From: Oscillospiraceae bacterium
Lineage (GTDB): Bacteria; Bacillota; Clostridia; Oscillospirales; Oscillospiraceae
Reading direction: 5' to 3'
DNA: 63,334 nt
NCBI GenBank assembly: GCA_029257695.1
Contig: JARIAU010000084.1
Location: 1 to 63,334 of the forward strand
The position numbers and the translations under genes are program-made. The notes beneath the pieces were generated by a model, which worked only from the letters and a program-made list of their open reading frames with translations, had not been told where the DNA came from and ran no database searches. This document shows positions 1-8,828 of the stretch, piece after piece. Numbering within the stretch: position 1 is the first letter of the stretch; each line of letters starts with the position of its first letter.

Positions 1-837
1 TCCAGCCAGTCCGCAGGTGTGGGCGGCAAAGGAGGCCGCAAAGTCCAGACAGCTGCGTATGGCATCCGGACCACCCTTGCCCTCCTGCTCCAGTGCTACA
101 TAAGAAACCAGGAAGGCGGTCAAGAGACTGTCTCCAGCAGCCATAGTGTCTACCAATTGGTCCACCGGCTTGATACCTTGGAAATAAAATTCAGTGCCGT
201 CATAGGCAATGCAGCCATCTTTCCCGCGAGAGGCACAGACGAATTTAGGACCCAGAGTGGAAACCTTGACCAAACGCTGGATGGTTTCGTCTGTGGACAG
301 GTCGCCACAGGAGAGAAAGGCGTAATCCACCAAAGGAGCAATGGCTGCGTAGTATTCCTCTGTAGAGTCATCAGAAAAATCAAAACTGATGGGCACTCCG
401 GCAGCTTTTATTTTGGGCAGTTCACGCTCGGTAAAGCAGTAGTTTCCGGAGTGAACCAGATCGAAAGAACGGATGTATTCCAGTGTGAAGCGATCCAGTG
501 CATACCGCAGATCGCCCCGAATTCCTCCTTCGTTGGACCCGAGAAACACACGATCACCGTTGTCGGGGTTGATGGTCACACGGGCAGCACCATTTTCTCC
601 GACTACCTGACGGCACTGCATGAGTTCCACGCCCTCTTCCTGCAAGGAGGAGATGACATGCTCTGCTGCGGCATCTGAACCGAAAATGCCCATATAGGCG
701 CTGCGTGCAGCTCCAAGCTGTTTTGCAAATACAGCAAAATTTACAGCATTTCCACCAGGATACATGGTTCGAGTGTGTTCATAACAGTCTACTACATTGT
801 CTCCAAAGCCGAGAACCTTGACCTTAAAATTGTGCAT
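1..837 (-). CDS. frlD: Fructoselysine 6-kinase (PfkB family), 3' end cut by window
   Basis: PfkB-type sugar kinase expected to phosphorylate fructoselysine to fructoselysine 6-phosphate in the cytoplasm, the substrate of the FrlB deglycase encoded just upstream. The visible 279 codons begin MHNFKVKVLGFGDNVVDCYE, followed by the GGNAVNFA sugar-binding segment. Near the visible end is the PfkB signature DTMAAGDSLLTAFL with the catalytic Asp. E. coli FrlD is about 260 residues, so only a few residues are likely missing. The ATG follows an AAGGAG site, 22 bases after the frlB stop, so the two genes are co-transcribed. The frlD assignment rests on this pairing; alone it would be a generic PfkB kinase. 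Confidence 0.85.
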   Translation of the reverse strand, partial: MHNFKVKVLGFGDNVVDCYEHTRTMYPGGNAVNFAVFAKQLGAARSAYMGIFGSDAAAEHVISSLQEEGVELMQCRQVVGENGAARVTINPDNGDRVFLGSNEGGIRGDLRYALDRFTLEYIRSFDLVHSGNYCFTERELPKIKAAGVPISFDFSDDSTEEYYAAIAPLVDYAFLSCGDLSTDETIQRLVKVSTLGPKFVCASRGKDGCIAYDGTEFYFQGIKPVDQLVDTMAAGDSLLTAFLVSYVALEQEGKGGPDAIRSCLDFAASFAAHTCGLAG

Positions 838-859
838 AATTGACTCCTTTTCAGTGGGT

Positions 860-1828
860 TTAGTATGTTTCGACCCCCATGTAACGGCGAGTTTCCGGGC
901 TGTGGTTCAATTTGCGGCCGCGAGCGGCACGCAGTTCCACATTCATAGCGTACAGCAGCACGCTGTCCAGATAGTCTCGGACGGAGGGATCCACGGCATC
1001 CATGCCGTACTCCAGTGTATCCAAGACCATCAGTTGATCGGTGTGGGTTTGCAGGAAGGCTAATGCACGTTCATCCATTGCACGGCAGGCACCGCTGCCC
1101 ATTTGTAGAAAGTAGAATACACCGGGTTCTGTGGCCTCGAAGGGACCGTGAAAGTATTCGCCGCTGTGGATGTAGGCGCAGTGCTGCCACTGCATTTCCA
1201 TCAGGGAGCAGATGGCAAAGCCGTAGGTCTGACTGAAATTTGCGCCGCTGCCCAAAATGTAGAAAAACGGGTGCGCAGCACAAAGCGAAGCAAAAGGTTC
1301 ACACAGTTCCTGCTGCACCTTTCGTTTTGCGGCGGGAACTATGGTGTCCATGGCGTGAATTCCGTTGTAAATGGCATCGTATTTGGCAAAGCCTTCCTGC
1401 GCATAGAGCAGTTCAGCGGCCAGAGAAAGAGAAATCCCGCTGGGGATCTCCAAGGTGGGAACATCATCCCCCCAAGGATAGACGCAAGTGTAAAATCTGG
1501 GATCGTCGCACTTGGACCCGGCACAGTCGGTGAGGGTGATAACAGCGGCGCCAGCCTTGTGTGCCAAGATGGCGGCCTCTACGGATTCTGGTGTGTTACC
1601 AGAGTGGCTGCACATTACCACTAAACTGTGCTGCCCCAATTTTTTCGGAGTGGAAATTAGAAATTCTCTGCTGGTGTACCAACCGGATTCTATAGTGCTG
1701 CTTTCTGATTGCATCATGAAATGGGCAGGATATAGATCGATCAGAGAGCCGCCGCAGGCGACCCAGTATACCTGCTTAATAGGTCCATGGCTTTTTATGA
1801 TGGTTTCAATCACTTTTTTTGAATTCAT
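860..1828 (-). CDS. frlB: Fructoselysine 6-phosphate deglycase (SIS domain)
   Basis: A 322-residue protein of the SIS sugar-isomerase family. It should split fructoselysine 6-phosphate into lysine and glucose 6-phosphate. A first SIS fold carries the phosphate-binding run VVMCSHSGNTPESVEAA (about residues 75-91), and a second half contains ILGSGANFSQTYGFAICSLM and the HSGEYFHGPFE segment typical of FrlB/GlmS-like isomerases. The start was set at the ATG behind GAGAAGGA; the open frame extends upstream without a credible ribosome site. It is first gene of a frlB-frlD unit on the minus strand. This lets gut bacteria use Amadori products from heated food (family knowledge); no transporter or FrlR is visible in the window. 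Confidence 0.88.
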   Translation of the reverse strand: MNSKKVIETIIKSHGPIKQVYWVACGGSLIDLYPAHFMMQSESSTIESGWYTSREFLISTPKKLGQHSLVVMCSHSGNTPESVEAAILAHKAGAAVITLTDCAGSKCDDPRFYTCVYPWGDDVPTLEIPSGISLSLAAELLYAQEGFAKYDAIYNGIHAMDTIVPAAKRKVQQELCEPFASLCAAHPFFYILGSGANFSQTYGFAICSLMEMQWQHCAYIHSGEYFHGPFEATEPGVFYFLQMGSGACRAMDERALAFLQTHTDQLMVLDTLEYGMDAVDPSVRDYLDSVLLYAMNVELRAARGRKLNHSPETRRYMGVETY

Positions 1829-1949
1829 AATGCATTCCTTCTCTCTTTTTTTGTTTCGTTGAATAGTCAATCCGTCATCTGATGCAAATGTTCGGAAGGG
1901 CAGGTGCTGTTGAGGGATCAAGCTTAAAATTTCCTTTCCGGTTGATGTC

Positions 1950-1979
1950 ATTATAACATAATATAATGTTATAATACAA
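1950..1979 (-). promoter_or_regulatory. Promoter with overlapping palindrome upstream of frlB
   Basis: On the minus strand TTGTAT (1979-1974), an 18-base spacer and TATAAT (1955-1950) form a sigma-A promoter. Lying across it is a perfect inverted repeat, arms TTATAACAT and ATGTTATAA with a 6-base centre (1951-1974), well placed for a repressor. GntR/HutC-type FrlR is the known regulator of frl genes in Bacillus; its use here is inference. Confidence 0.6.
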
Positions 1980-2130
1980 TATGCAAAATGTATAAGATAG
2001 ACTGGTGATATTTGACATGTGCGAAAAGAATTTTGCAAGAAAAATTTTGTGTGATCTGCAAGTTTGCAGAGTGAAATTTGCCGTATAGGGCGCAGAAACC
2101 AAAAATAATGCTGTAAAGGAGAATAAACGA

Positions 2131-2166
2131 AAAACGGAGCCATGGGCGTACCCATAGCTCCGTTTT
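2131..2166 (-). terminator. Intrinsic terminator after small membrane protein gene
   Basis: Hairpin with arms AAAACGGAGC and GCTCCGTTTT and an inner CATGGG/CCCAT pairing. On the minus strand it is followed by T-rich sequence, just after the stop of the gene at 2173-2427. The surrounding gene-free stretch 1829-2172 otherwise holds only the frl promoter and palindrome. Confidence 0.75.
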
Positions 2167-2172
2167 GAGGAT

Positions 2173-2427
2173 TCAGAACCGGGCCGACAGCAGGACAACT
2201 GCCACGGCAACCATGCTAATTTTAACAAGGCGTGCGGAATCAGAGCTCAAGCCCAGTTTTTCCAGGCCCCAATCCAGGACAAAATCCACCGGAACAAAGA
2301 TGGCAAACAGCAAAAATAACAGCCATACGATGTGGTTGGAGGTGAACCAGCCGAGCTGGGTACCGGCCAGACAAAATACGGCTAAAGAGACAAAGGTGAT
2401 CAAAATCCCCTGTATGCGTTTTTTCAT
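2173..2427 (-). CDS. Small integral membrane protein, unknown function
   Basis: An 84-residue protein starting MKKRIQGILITFVSLAVFC with three hydrophobic segments (about residues 6-24, 32-51 and 66-83) separated by short polar loops. I do not recognise the family. The start is the ATG preceded by GAGGGGG at good distance; an upstream in-frame extension has no ribosome site. It lies alone, followed by a strong terminator. Confidence 0.65.
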   Translation of the reverse strand: MKKRIQGILITFVSLAVFCLAGTQLGWFTSNHIVWLLFLLFAIFVPVDFVLDWGLEKLGLSSDSARLVKISMVAVAVVLLSARF

Positions 2428-2582
2428 AGTGCAACCCCCTCTGATGCGCTGATTCATCCGAATGATTAGCGACGAACCGAACAAATCATATCATGTAATC
2501 ACAATGCGGGCAACCATTTCGGGAGAAAGGCGCACATGGGAGCAGCATACCGGTCCGAGCTGGCGACCGGTCCGATGCTTTG

Positions 2583-3923
2583 TCAGGGAGAATTGGCCGG
2601 CATCGGTGCTGCATAGTGGTAGGCATAGCACAGCTCCTCCTCCGGTTGGAAGAAGGAACGAGTTCCGGAGGCGTTGTACTCCCAGAGCACAACCTCAAGT
2701 ACATGTTCCTCGTCGGGAGTACTGCACCAGGAATAAACCAGCATGCCGTCATAAAGCAGATCATTCTCAGCAGTTTGGAAGCGAAGGACCCGATATTGTA
2801 CCGTCTTGTCGTCGATGCGCAGCTCTTTTATTTTGGAACTGGATAAGTTACCATAGGTTCCGGTTTCCCGCAGCTGCTGTGGCAGAGATTTTGTATAAGC
2901 GGCGGCATCCTGCGGAGTGAAATCGTCCCAGAGATTGTACTCGAGAACTTCGAAATCCTCTTCCGAATAAAAATAATAAAAGCTGGCGGTAGATTCTGTG
3001 ACCGATTCCGGTGCCGTGTATTGTGGCGTGGAAATCTGATAGCGGCACCGGTGGTCTGCGGTCTGAATGAAATAGGAGTCCCTCGGTTCCGGTGGTTCGG
3101 ATGCAGGCATTGGTTCTGGTGTATTTGCTGGCTCTGGAGCAAGAGCCTGTTCCCGAAAGCCGTCGGGGATGGTAGTATCCACAGGCAAACCATAGTGCTG
3201 ATAGATTACTTCGAAATTCAGTTCAGAAAGGGTATATTTGGTGCCGTTCGGACCGGTGAAGCAGCTGGGCTCCGCCTCCTTTGGGAGATAAGTCAAGGTT
3301 AGCTTGACGGGAAGAGAGGTGGAGGGGTCGACGGCAAGTCGGACTTCAATGGGGGTTTCGGACAGCGGCAAGGAATGGAGCGAGCCATGGGCGTATACGG
3401 GCAGGTCGATGGCCGTTGATCGCTCGGAGCCGACATAAACATCGCAGACACAGCCACCGATCAACTCCGATTCTTCTTGGCGCAGATAGTGGTCATCCAG
3501 ATGGAGGGACAGAGGCATCCGTACCAGTGTGACGAATCCGGTGTTTTCCCCCGTCACGGAATAGTGCGAGCCAAATCGGGAGTAGGATTGCATTTGTTCC
3601 GGATCGTAGTAGCTTTCCACTTCCGTGGTGGTCGGGTCAAAGTCATCGGTCTGGTGGGTGAGCTCAGCATCCAGATAGAAACATTGAGAATTCAAATCAG
3701 TGGTTGCGGTTCCGGTCAGTGTAAAGCACAGCTGGCCCTCTTCGGAATCGGGGGAAACGGTGGAAAAGATCATGTTGGAGTGGATTTGAGAGGCAACGGT
3801 TTCCTGTGCAAGAAACGATTCGCTCAGTGTTTGGGTTGGTTTTGGGCTGCCACAGCTGGAAAGCAAACAGATTGCACCGAGGAGCACAGGGACAAGCAGC
3901 CTCCTTTGAATAACATTTGACAT
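2583..3923 (-). CDS. Secreted lipoprotein, unknown function
   Basis: A 446-residue lipoprotein. The signal peptide MSNVIQRRLLVPVLLGAI ends in the lipobox LSSC with acylated Cys24. Residues about 35-255 form a beta-rich domain resembling the LolA/LppX-like folds of Firmicutes lipoproteins (inference from pattern only). A Pro/Glu linker (PEPANTPEPMPASEPPEP) then leads to a second domain of about 150 residues rich in aromatic and acidic residues. Start chosen at the ATG behind GAAGGTGATAG rather than seven codons upstream. It has its own consensus promoter divergent from glmM. Specific function cannot be given. Confidence 0.75.
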   Translation of the reverse strand: MSNVIQRRLLVPVLLGAICLLSSCGSPKPTQTLSESFLAQETVASQIHSNMIFSTVSPDSEEGQLCFTLTGTATTDLNSQCFYLDAELTHQTDDFDPTTTEVESYYDPEQMQSYSRFGSHYSVTGENTGFVTLVRMPLSLHLDDHYLRQEESELIGGCVCDVYVGSERSTAIDLPVYAHGSLHSLPLSETPIEVRLAVDPSTSLPVKLTLTYLPKEAEPSCFTGPNGTKYTLSELNFEVIYQHYGLPVDTTIPDGFREQALAPEPANTPEPMPASEPPEPRDSYFIQTADHRCRYQISTPQYTAPESVTESTASFYYFYSEEDFEVLEYNLWDDFTPQDAAAYTKSLPQQLRETGTYGNLSSSKIKELRIDDKTVQYRVLRFQTAENDLLYDGMLVYSWCSTPDEEHVLEVVLWEYNASGTRSFFQPEEELCYAYHYAAPMPANSP

Positions 3924-3968
3924 TCTATCACCTTCAATTGTCAAAATAAAAGGTTTCTACTGCGAATT

Positions 3969-3997
3969 ATTATAAACGCATGGGCAAAAACAGTCAA
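3969..3997 (-). promoter_or_regulatory. Promoter for lipoprotein gene
   Basis: Minus-strand TTGACT, 17-base spacer, TATAAT, about 45 bases upstream of the ATG at 3923. Confidence 0.75.
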
Positions 3998-4036
3998 ATG
4001 CGGTCGAAACGAGGGGAAATAGGCGATAAGTCAGCC

Positions 4037-4065
4037 GTGACAATGAGAAGAGACTGTGCTATAAT
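4037..4065 (+). promoter_or_regulatory. Promoter for glmM
   Basis: GTGACA (4037-4042), 17-base spacer, TATAAT (4060-4065), about 37 bases before the glmM start. Confidence 0.7.
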
Positions 4066-4101
4066 AATTTGGCAAAATTGCTCAGAAAAGGAGATTTCAT
4101 T

Positions 4102-5451
4102 ATGGGCAGATATTTTGGAACAGACGGATTCCGTGGGGAAGCCAATGTCACGTTGACGGTGGAGCATGCCTATCATGTGGGCCGCTTTTTGGGCTGGTAC
4201 TATGGAAAACGATTGAATAAGAAGGCAAGGGTCCTGATAGGAAAGGACACCCGCCGTTCCAGCTATATGCTGGAGGATGCATTGAGCTGTGGTCTTACGG
4301 CCTCTGGTGCAGATGTATGTCTGCTGCATGTGACCACTACGCCCAGTGTGGCCTATGTCACTCGGACGGAGGACTTTGACTGCGGTGTGATGATTTCTGC
4401 CAGCCACAATCCTTACTATGACAACGGGATCAAGCTCATTAACGAGCGGGGCGAGAAGATGGAGCAGGAAACCATCCAACAAGTGGAAGCCTATCTGGAC
4501 GGGGAACACGAAGAGGTTCCTTATGCCGTTCGGGACGAACTGGGTTCTACATATGACTATTCTGCCGGACGCAATCGCTATGTAGGTTATCTTATCAGTT
4601 TGGCTACCCGCTCCTATCGGGGGATGCGTGTGGGTCTGGACTGTGCCAATGGCAGTGCATGGATGATTGCAAAGAATGTGTTTAACGCATTGGGTGCCAA
4701 GACTTATGTTATCCATGATGATCCGGATGGACTGAATATCAACCAAGGCTGTGGCTCTACGCACATCGACGCGCTGCGGGAGCTGGTGCTGAGCGAGCAT
4801 TTGGATTTGGGATTTGCCTTTGACGGTGACGCAGATCGCTGCATTGCAGTGGATGAACATGGCAATGTGGTGGACGGCGATTTGATTATGTACCTGTGTG
4901 CGGCTTATATGCGGGAGCATGGACAACTGGCCAATAATACCGTAGTCACCACGGTGATGTCCAATTTCGGCCTGTATAAGGCACTGGAAGCAGCTGGGAT
5001 CGATTATGAAAAGACCGCTGTGGGCGATAAGTATGTCTATGAGAATATGCTGGCCAACGGACACCGCATCGGTGGTGAGCAATCCGGCCATATCATTTTC
5101 AGCCAGTATGCAACGACCGGCGACGGACTTTTGACGGCGATCAAGGTTATGGAAGCGGTGCTGGAGAAGAAGATGCCCTTGAGTGAATTGGTGGCTCCGG
5201 TGCGTATTTATCCTCAGGTGCTGAAAAATATCCGAGTCCGAAGCAAGCCCGAGGCACAGAATGATCCTGTCGTTCAGGAGGCTGTCTGTGCGGTAGAGGA
5301 GCGGTTGGGCAGCAAGGGTCGCATTCTGGTGCGGGAAAGCGGCACGGAGCCGCTGATCCGTGTCATGGTGGAGGCGGAAACGCTGGAAGAGTGCGAAATG
5401 TATGTGGAGCAGGTCCTTGCGGTGATCCGGGCCCAGGGACACGCGGTGTAA
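4102..5451 (+). CDS. glmM: Phosphoglucosamine mutase
   Basis: A 449-residue enzyme that interconverts glucosamine 6-phosphate and glucosamine 1-phosphate, feeding UDP-GlcNAc and cell-wall synthesis. It begins MGRYFGTDGFRGEAN, typical of GlmM. The phosphoserine loop is MISASHNPYYDNG with the active Ser at 101, the metal site is FDGDADR, the sugar-binding loop GGEQSGH, and the C-terminal phosphate-binding loop RESGTEPLIRVMVE. Length is normal. The start follows AAAAGGAG; the 11 codons open before it have no support. It has its own promoter and terminator, so is probably monocistronic. Confidence 0.97.
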   Translation: MGRYFGTDGFRGEANVTLTVEHAYHVGRFLGWYYGKRLNKKARVLIGKDTRRSSYMLEDALSCGLTASGADVCLLHVTTTPSVAYVTRTEDFDCGVMISASHNPYYDNGIKLINERGEKMEQETIQQVEAYLDGEHEEVPYAVRDELGSTYDYSAGRNRYVGYLISLATRSYRGMRVGLDCANGSAWMIAKNVFNALGAKTYVIHDDPDGLNINQGCGSTHIDALRELVLSEHLDLGFAFDGDADRCIAVDEHGNVVDGDLIMYLCAAYMREHGQLANNTVVTTVMSNFGLYKALEAAGIDYEKTAVGDKYVYENMLANGHRIGGEQSGHIIFSQYATTGDGLLTAIKVMEAVLEKKMPLSELVAPVRIYPQVLKNIRVRSKPEAQNDPVVQEAVCAVEERLGSKGRILVRESGTEPLIRVMVEAETLEECEMYVEQVLAVIRAQGHAV

Positions 5452-5457
5452 AAAGGA

Positions 5458-5492
5458 AAAGAAGGCATGGTATGTACCATGCCTTCTTTTTT
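5458..5492 (+). terminator. Terminator after glmM
   Basis: Perfect 12-base stem GAAGGCATGGTA / TACCATGCCTTC with a 2-base centre followed by six T. An upstream A run also lets it serve the convergent gene at 5500-5673. Confidence 0.9.
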
Positions 5493-5499
5493 CGGGTTG

Positions 5500-5673
5500 T
5501 TACAGGCCCATAGCGTCGGACAGATCCTCTACTGCATCCGAGAATACCTTGAAGGCGTGTTTTGCCTTCTTTTTCATGGGATGCTTTTTCATGGGAACAC
5601 AGGCTGCTCCAATGGCAGTACCCACGGCCAGACCGATTCCGATGCCTTTCATCAACTGATTGTTGTTCATCAT
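5500..5673 (-). CDS. Small YtxH-like membrane protein
   Basis: A 57-residue protein, MMNNNQLMKGIGIGLAVGTA then IGAACVPMKKHPMKKKAKHAFKV and an acidic end. It has one glycine-rich hydrophobic helix (about 9-26), a lysine-rich stretch and a short amphipathic helix, resembling short YtxH/DUF-type envelope proteins. AAGGAGGGTGA lies 4 bases before the first ATG and 7 before the second (5670), so either Met may start it. It is convergent with glmM and shares its hairpin. Function unknown. Confidence 0.7.
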   Translation of the reverse strand: MMNNNQLMKGIGIGLAVGTAIGAACVPMKKHPMKKKAKHAFKVFSDAVEDLSDAMGL

Positions 5674-5746
5674 TCACCCTCCTTTTCAAGTGCAGCAGTA
5701 GCTTGCCCAATTTTCTAAAAAAACATCGGCCGATTTTCAAAAAAGT

Positions 5747-5775
5747 TTGCTTTGAAACAGGGGATGGATTATAAT
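5747..5775 (+). promoter_or_regulatory. Promoter of the pyr operon
   Basis: TTGCTT, 17-base spacer, TATAAT (5770-5775). The leader of about 70 bases shows no PyrR-type anti-terminator or terminator hairpin. Confidence 0.7.
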
Positions 5776-5851
5776 AGTAAAAGAGAAATTCTGTACATTC
5801 ATAGAATGTGCGGTGAAACCATATAAAAAAGATAAGGAGCGATAAGTAATC

Positions 5852-7138
5852 ATGAAATTATTGATTAAAAACGGAACCTTGATCGATCCTGTTCTGGAAA
5901 CCATGCAGAAAACGGATATTCTCGTGGAAGATGACCTGATTTCTGCCATTGGTGTGGGATTGGAGGATGCGGACGCACGGGTCATTGACGCCGAGGGCTG
6001 CGCCGTCAGCGCCGGACTCATCGACATCCATGTGCATTTCCGTGATCCCGGCTTCACGCATAAAGAGGACATTATTTCCGGTTCGCATGCGGCAGCACAC
6101 GGTGGATTTACCACAGTGACCTGTATGCCCAATACCAAGCCGACCATCGATACCCCTGAATGGGTCCGGTATGTGTATGACCGCTCGAAGGAGGGCAGTG
6201 GAGTTCTTGTGCTGCCCATTGCAGCAGTCTCCCGTGGACAGCTGGGCGAGGAAATGACGGATGCGGCAGCACTGAAGGAAGCCGGAGCGGTGGCATTGTC
6301 GGATGACGGCCGTCAGGTGATGAGTGCCAATCTGATGCGGGATGCGCTGATCTGTGCCAGAAGCCATGGCATGGTGATCCTGTCTCACTGCGAGGATGAT
6401 ACGTTGGTCCAGAATTATGCGGTCAACGAGGGTCGTGTGTCCCGTCAACTGGGTCTGCCCGGCCGCCCTGCCATTGCCGAAGAATTGATGGTGATGCGGG
6501 ATGCCATGTTGGCAGAGGAAACGCAAAGTGCCGTGCATATCTGCCATATCTCCACGGGCAGAGCGGTGGACATCGTCCGTAAATTCAAGAAAAAGGGCGT
6601 TAAGATCACCTGCGAAACCTGCCCCCAGTACTTTACCTTGACCCACAGTGAGGTGCTGACGCAGGGGGCGGCGGCCCGTGTGAATCCGCCTCTGCGGAAC
6701 ACCCGTGATAAGGATGCCATTTTGGAAGGTGTCAAGGACGGCACGATCGACTGCATCGTCACGGACCATGCGCCGCACTCGGAAGAGGAGAAGGCCCGTG
6801 GACTGGAAAAGGCACCCAGCGGCATGGTGGGACTGGAAACGTCCCTGGCCATCACGCTGACCCAGCTTTACCACACCGGTGAGCTGACGCTGCCTCAGAT
6901 CATTGGAAAGATGACGGTCAATCCGGCTCGGGTTCTGGGGCTGGATAAGGGCCGTGTTGCCGTGGGCTGTGATGCCGACCTGACCATCTTTGATCCCAAC
7001 GAGGAATGGGTGGTGGATGCAACCAAGTTTGCGTCCAAGGGCAGAAATACGCCGTTCAATGGCAAGACGCTGAAGGGAAAAGTGAAATATACCATTGCCT
7101 CCGGCAAGGTTGTTTATGAGGATGGAGGAAACGAATAA
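5852..7138 (+). CDS. pyrC: Dihydroorotase
   Basis: A 428-residue type I dihydroorotase that cyclises carbamoyl aspartate to dihydroorotate in pyrimidine synthesis. Metal ligands are seen in DIHVHFRDPG (about residues 57-66), followed by GFTTVTCMPNTKP, the HCED and HICHIST histidines, and DHAPHS with the catalytic Asp. The C-terminal beta segment GCDADLTIFDP is also typical. ATG follows AAGGAG. It is the first gene of pyrC-pyrF-pyrK-pyrD, overlapping pyrF by one base. Confidence 0.96.
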   Translation: MKLLIKNGTLIDPVLETMQKTDILVEDDLISAIGVGLEDADARVIDAEGCAVSAGLIDIHVHFRDPGFTHKEDIISGSHAAAHGGFTTVTCMPNTKPTIDTPEWVRYVYDRSKEGSGVLVLPIAAVSRGQLGEEMTDAAALKEAGAVALSDDGRQVMSANLMRDALICARSHGMVILSHCEDDTLVQNYAVNEGRVSRQLGLPGRPAIAEELMVMRDAMLAEETQSAVHICHISTGRAVDIVRKFKKKGVKITCETCPQYFTLTHSEVLTQGAAARVNPPLRNTRDKDAILEGVKDGTIDCIVTDHAPHSEEEKARGLEKAPSGMVGLETSLAITLTQLYHTGELTLPQIIGKMTVNPARVLGLDKGRVAVGCDADLTIFDPNEEWVVDATKFASKGRNTPFNGKTLKGKVKYTIASGKVVYEDGGNE

Positions 7139-8061
7139 TGTCGTTTGATGTGCTGCAAAAGAAGATTATCGAAAAGAAAAACCCCACCATTGCAGGTCTG
7201 GATGCCCGCATCGAGTATGTTCCGGAGCATATCCGTGCCAAGTATGTTGCTCAGTACGGCGAGACCCTGCAGGCAGCTGTGGAGGCAATCTTTGAATTCA
7301 ACTGTGGTCTGATGGATGCCCTGTGCGACATCGTCCCCGCCGTCAAGCCCCAGTCTGCTTATTATGAGAATCTGGGCTGGCGTGGCATGGAGATGCTGGA
7401 GCGCACCATTCAGTATGCCAAGAGCAAGGGCTTCTATGTGGTGGCAGACATCAAGCGCGGCGACATCGGCGCAACGGCCAGCGCATACAGCGAAGGCTGG
7501 CTGGGCCGCACCACAGTGGGTGAAAGTCAGTTCGCCACCTTTGACGCCGACTGCGTTACGCTGAACGGCTATATGGGTGCGGATGCGATCAACCCCTTCC
7601 TGAAGGATTGTGAGCGTTTTGACAAGTGTGTGTTCGCTCTGGTTCGCACCTCCAATCAGTCTGCGGTGGATCTGCAGGACCAGATGTGCGGGGACAAGCA
7701 CATCTATGAGGTCATGGGCGACCTGACCATGCAGTGGGCCGGTGAGACGGTGGGCGAGTACGGGTTCAATCGTGTGGGTGCAGTTACCGGTGCCACCTAT
7801 CCGGAGCAGATCAAGACCCTCCGTGCCCAGATGCCGCACACCTTCTTCCTGGTGCCCGGCTACGGCGCACAGGGCGGCACGGCTGCGGATGTGCAGTATG
7901 CCTTTGATGAAAACGGCCGTGGTGCCATCGTCAACTCTTCCCGTGGTATTATGTGTGCATGGAAGAAGACCGGCAACAACGGAACCGATTATCAGGAGGC
8001 GGCCCGCAATGCTGCCCTTGAGATGCGGGACGACATCTGCAATTACATCACCATTCGATAA
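7138..8061 (+). CDS. pyrF: Orotidine 5'-phosphate decarboxylase, type 2
   Basis: A 307-residue enzyme that decarboxylates OMP to UMP. The catalytic Asp-Lys-Asp array is in VVADIKRGDIGATASAYSEG. The length and sequence fit the longer type 2 (PyrF group 2) family rather than the 230-residue type. Near the C-terminus, FLVPGYGAQGGTAADVQ and IVNSSRGIM form the phosphate site. The ATG shares its A with the TAA of pyrC (TAATG), implying translational coupling. Confidence 0.96.
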   Translation: MSFDVLQKKIIEKKNPTIAGLDARIEYVPEHIRAKYVAQYGETLQAAVEAIFEFNCGLMDALCDIVPAVKPQSAYYENLGWRGMEMLERTIQYAKSKGFYVVADIKRGDIGATASAYSEGWLGRTTVGESQFATFDADCVTLNGYMGADAINPFLKDCERFDKCVFALVRTSNQSAVDLQDQMCGDKHIYEVMGDLTMQWAGETVGEYGFNRVGAVTGATYPEQIKTLRAQMPHTFFLVPGYGAQGGTAADVQYAFDENGRGAIVNSSRGIMCAWKKTGNNGTDYQEAARNAALEMRDDICNYITIR

Positions 8062-8075
8062 AGGAGGCCAGCATC

Positions 8076-8828
8076 GTGCCTGTCCAGAAGATTTGTAAGA
8101 TCCTCAGCGTCGAAAAGCTGAATGAAGATGCCATTTCCCTTTGGCTGGAAGCCGGAGAGATGGCAGAAACTGCCCAGGTGGGCCAGTTTGTCAATATCAA
8201 GTGCGGGGAAGGCTTGTTGCTGCGCCGCCCCATCTCCATCTGCCGGGTGGACGGCAGTAAGCTGAATGTGGTCTATGAAGTGCGCGGCGAAGGTACCCGC
8301 TGGATGGCACAGCGCCAGCCCGGCGAGGAACTGGATGTGCTGGGTCCTCTGGGCCACGGCTTTACCTACCCCGATGGCAAGGTCCTGGTCGTGGGTGGCG
8401 GCATCGGTGTGCCCCCCATGCTGAACACCGCCATTCAGGCACCTCAGGGTGCCGTTGCCTGCATCGGCTTCCGCAATCGGGATAAGGTGATGTTGGCCAA
8501 AGAGTTTGAGGACTGCTGTGAGCAGGTGTATCTGTCCACGGACGACGGTTCTCTGGGTGTGCATAGCTATGTGGCCGGCATCGTGGATACGGCACTGACG
8601 GAGCATCCGGAAATCAAGGCAGTCATGGCCTGCGGTCCCCGCATTATGCTCAAGACGGTGTTTGATGCGGCCAAGGCACACGGAGTGCCTTGTCAGGTGA
8701 GCATGGAAGAGCGTATGGGCTGCGGTGTGGGTGCTTGTTTGGTCTGTGCCTGCAAGACGGCCGGCGGTGAGCATAAGCATGTCTGCAAGGACGGCCCGGT
8801 CTTTGATGCAGAGGAGGTGGCATGGTAA
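8076..8828 (+). CDS. pyrK: Dihydroorotate dehydrogenase electron transfer subunit
   Basis: A 250-residue flavin/iron-sulfur subunit carrying electrons from class 1B PyrD to NAD+. The FAD site is LLLRRPISICRVDG and the NAD-binding part starts VLVVGGGIGVPPML. The 2Fe-2S cluster Cys residues are in MGCGVGACLVCACK plus a later Cys in HVCKDGPVF. The start is GTG, set by AAAGGAGG eight bases upstream; no ATG is available nearby. It sits 14 bases after pyrF and overlaps pyrD. Confidence 0.95.
   Translation: MPVQKICKILSVEKLNEDAISLWLEAGEMAETAQVGQFVNIKCGEGLLLRRPISICRVDGSKLNVVYEVRGEGTRWMAQRQPGEELDVLGPLGHGFTYPDGKVLVVGGGIGVPPMLNTAIQAPQGAVACIGFRNRDKVMLAKEFEDCCEQVYLSTDDGSLGVHSYVAGIVDTALTEHPEIKAVMACGPRIMLKTVFDAAKAHGVPCQVSMEERMGCGVGACLVCACKTAGGEHKHVCKDGPVFDAEEVAW

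Noticed and set aside
2549-2572. ACCGGTC/GACCGGT hairpin between the lipoprotein and small membrane protein genes
   Set aside because: It has no T run in either direction and no clear placement relative to a promoter, so neither a terminator nor an operator can be supported.
5776-5851. PyrR attenuator upstream of pyrC
   Set aside because: The short leader contains no anti-antiterminator motif and no terminator hairpin.
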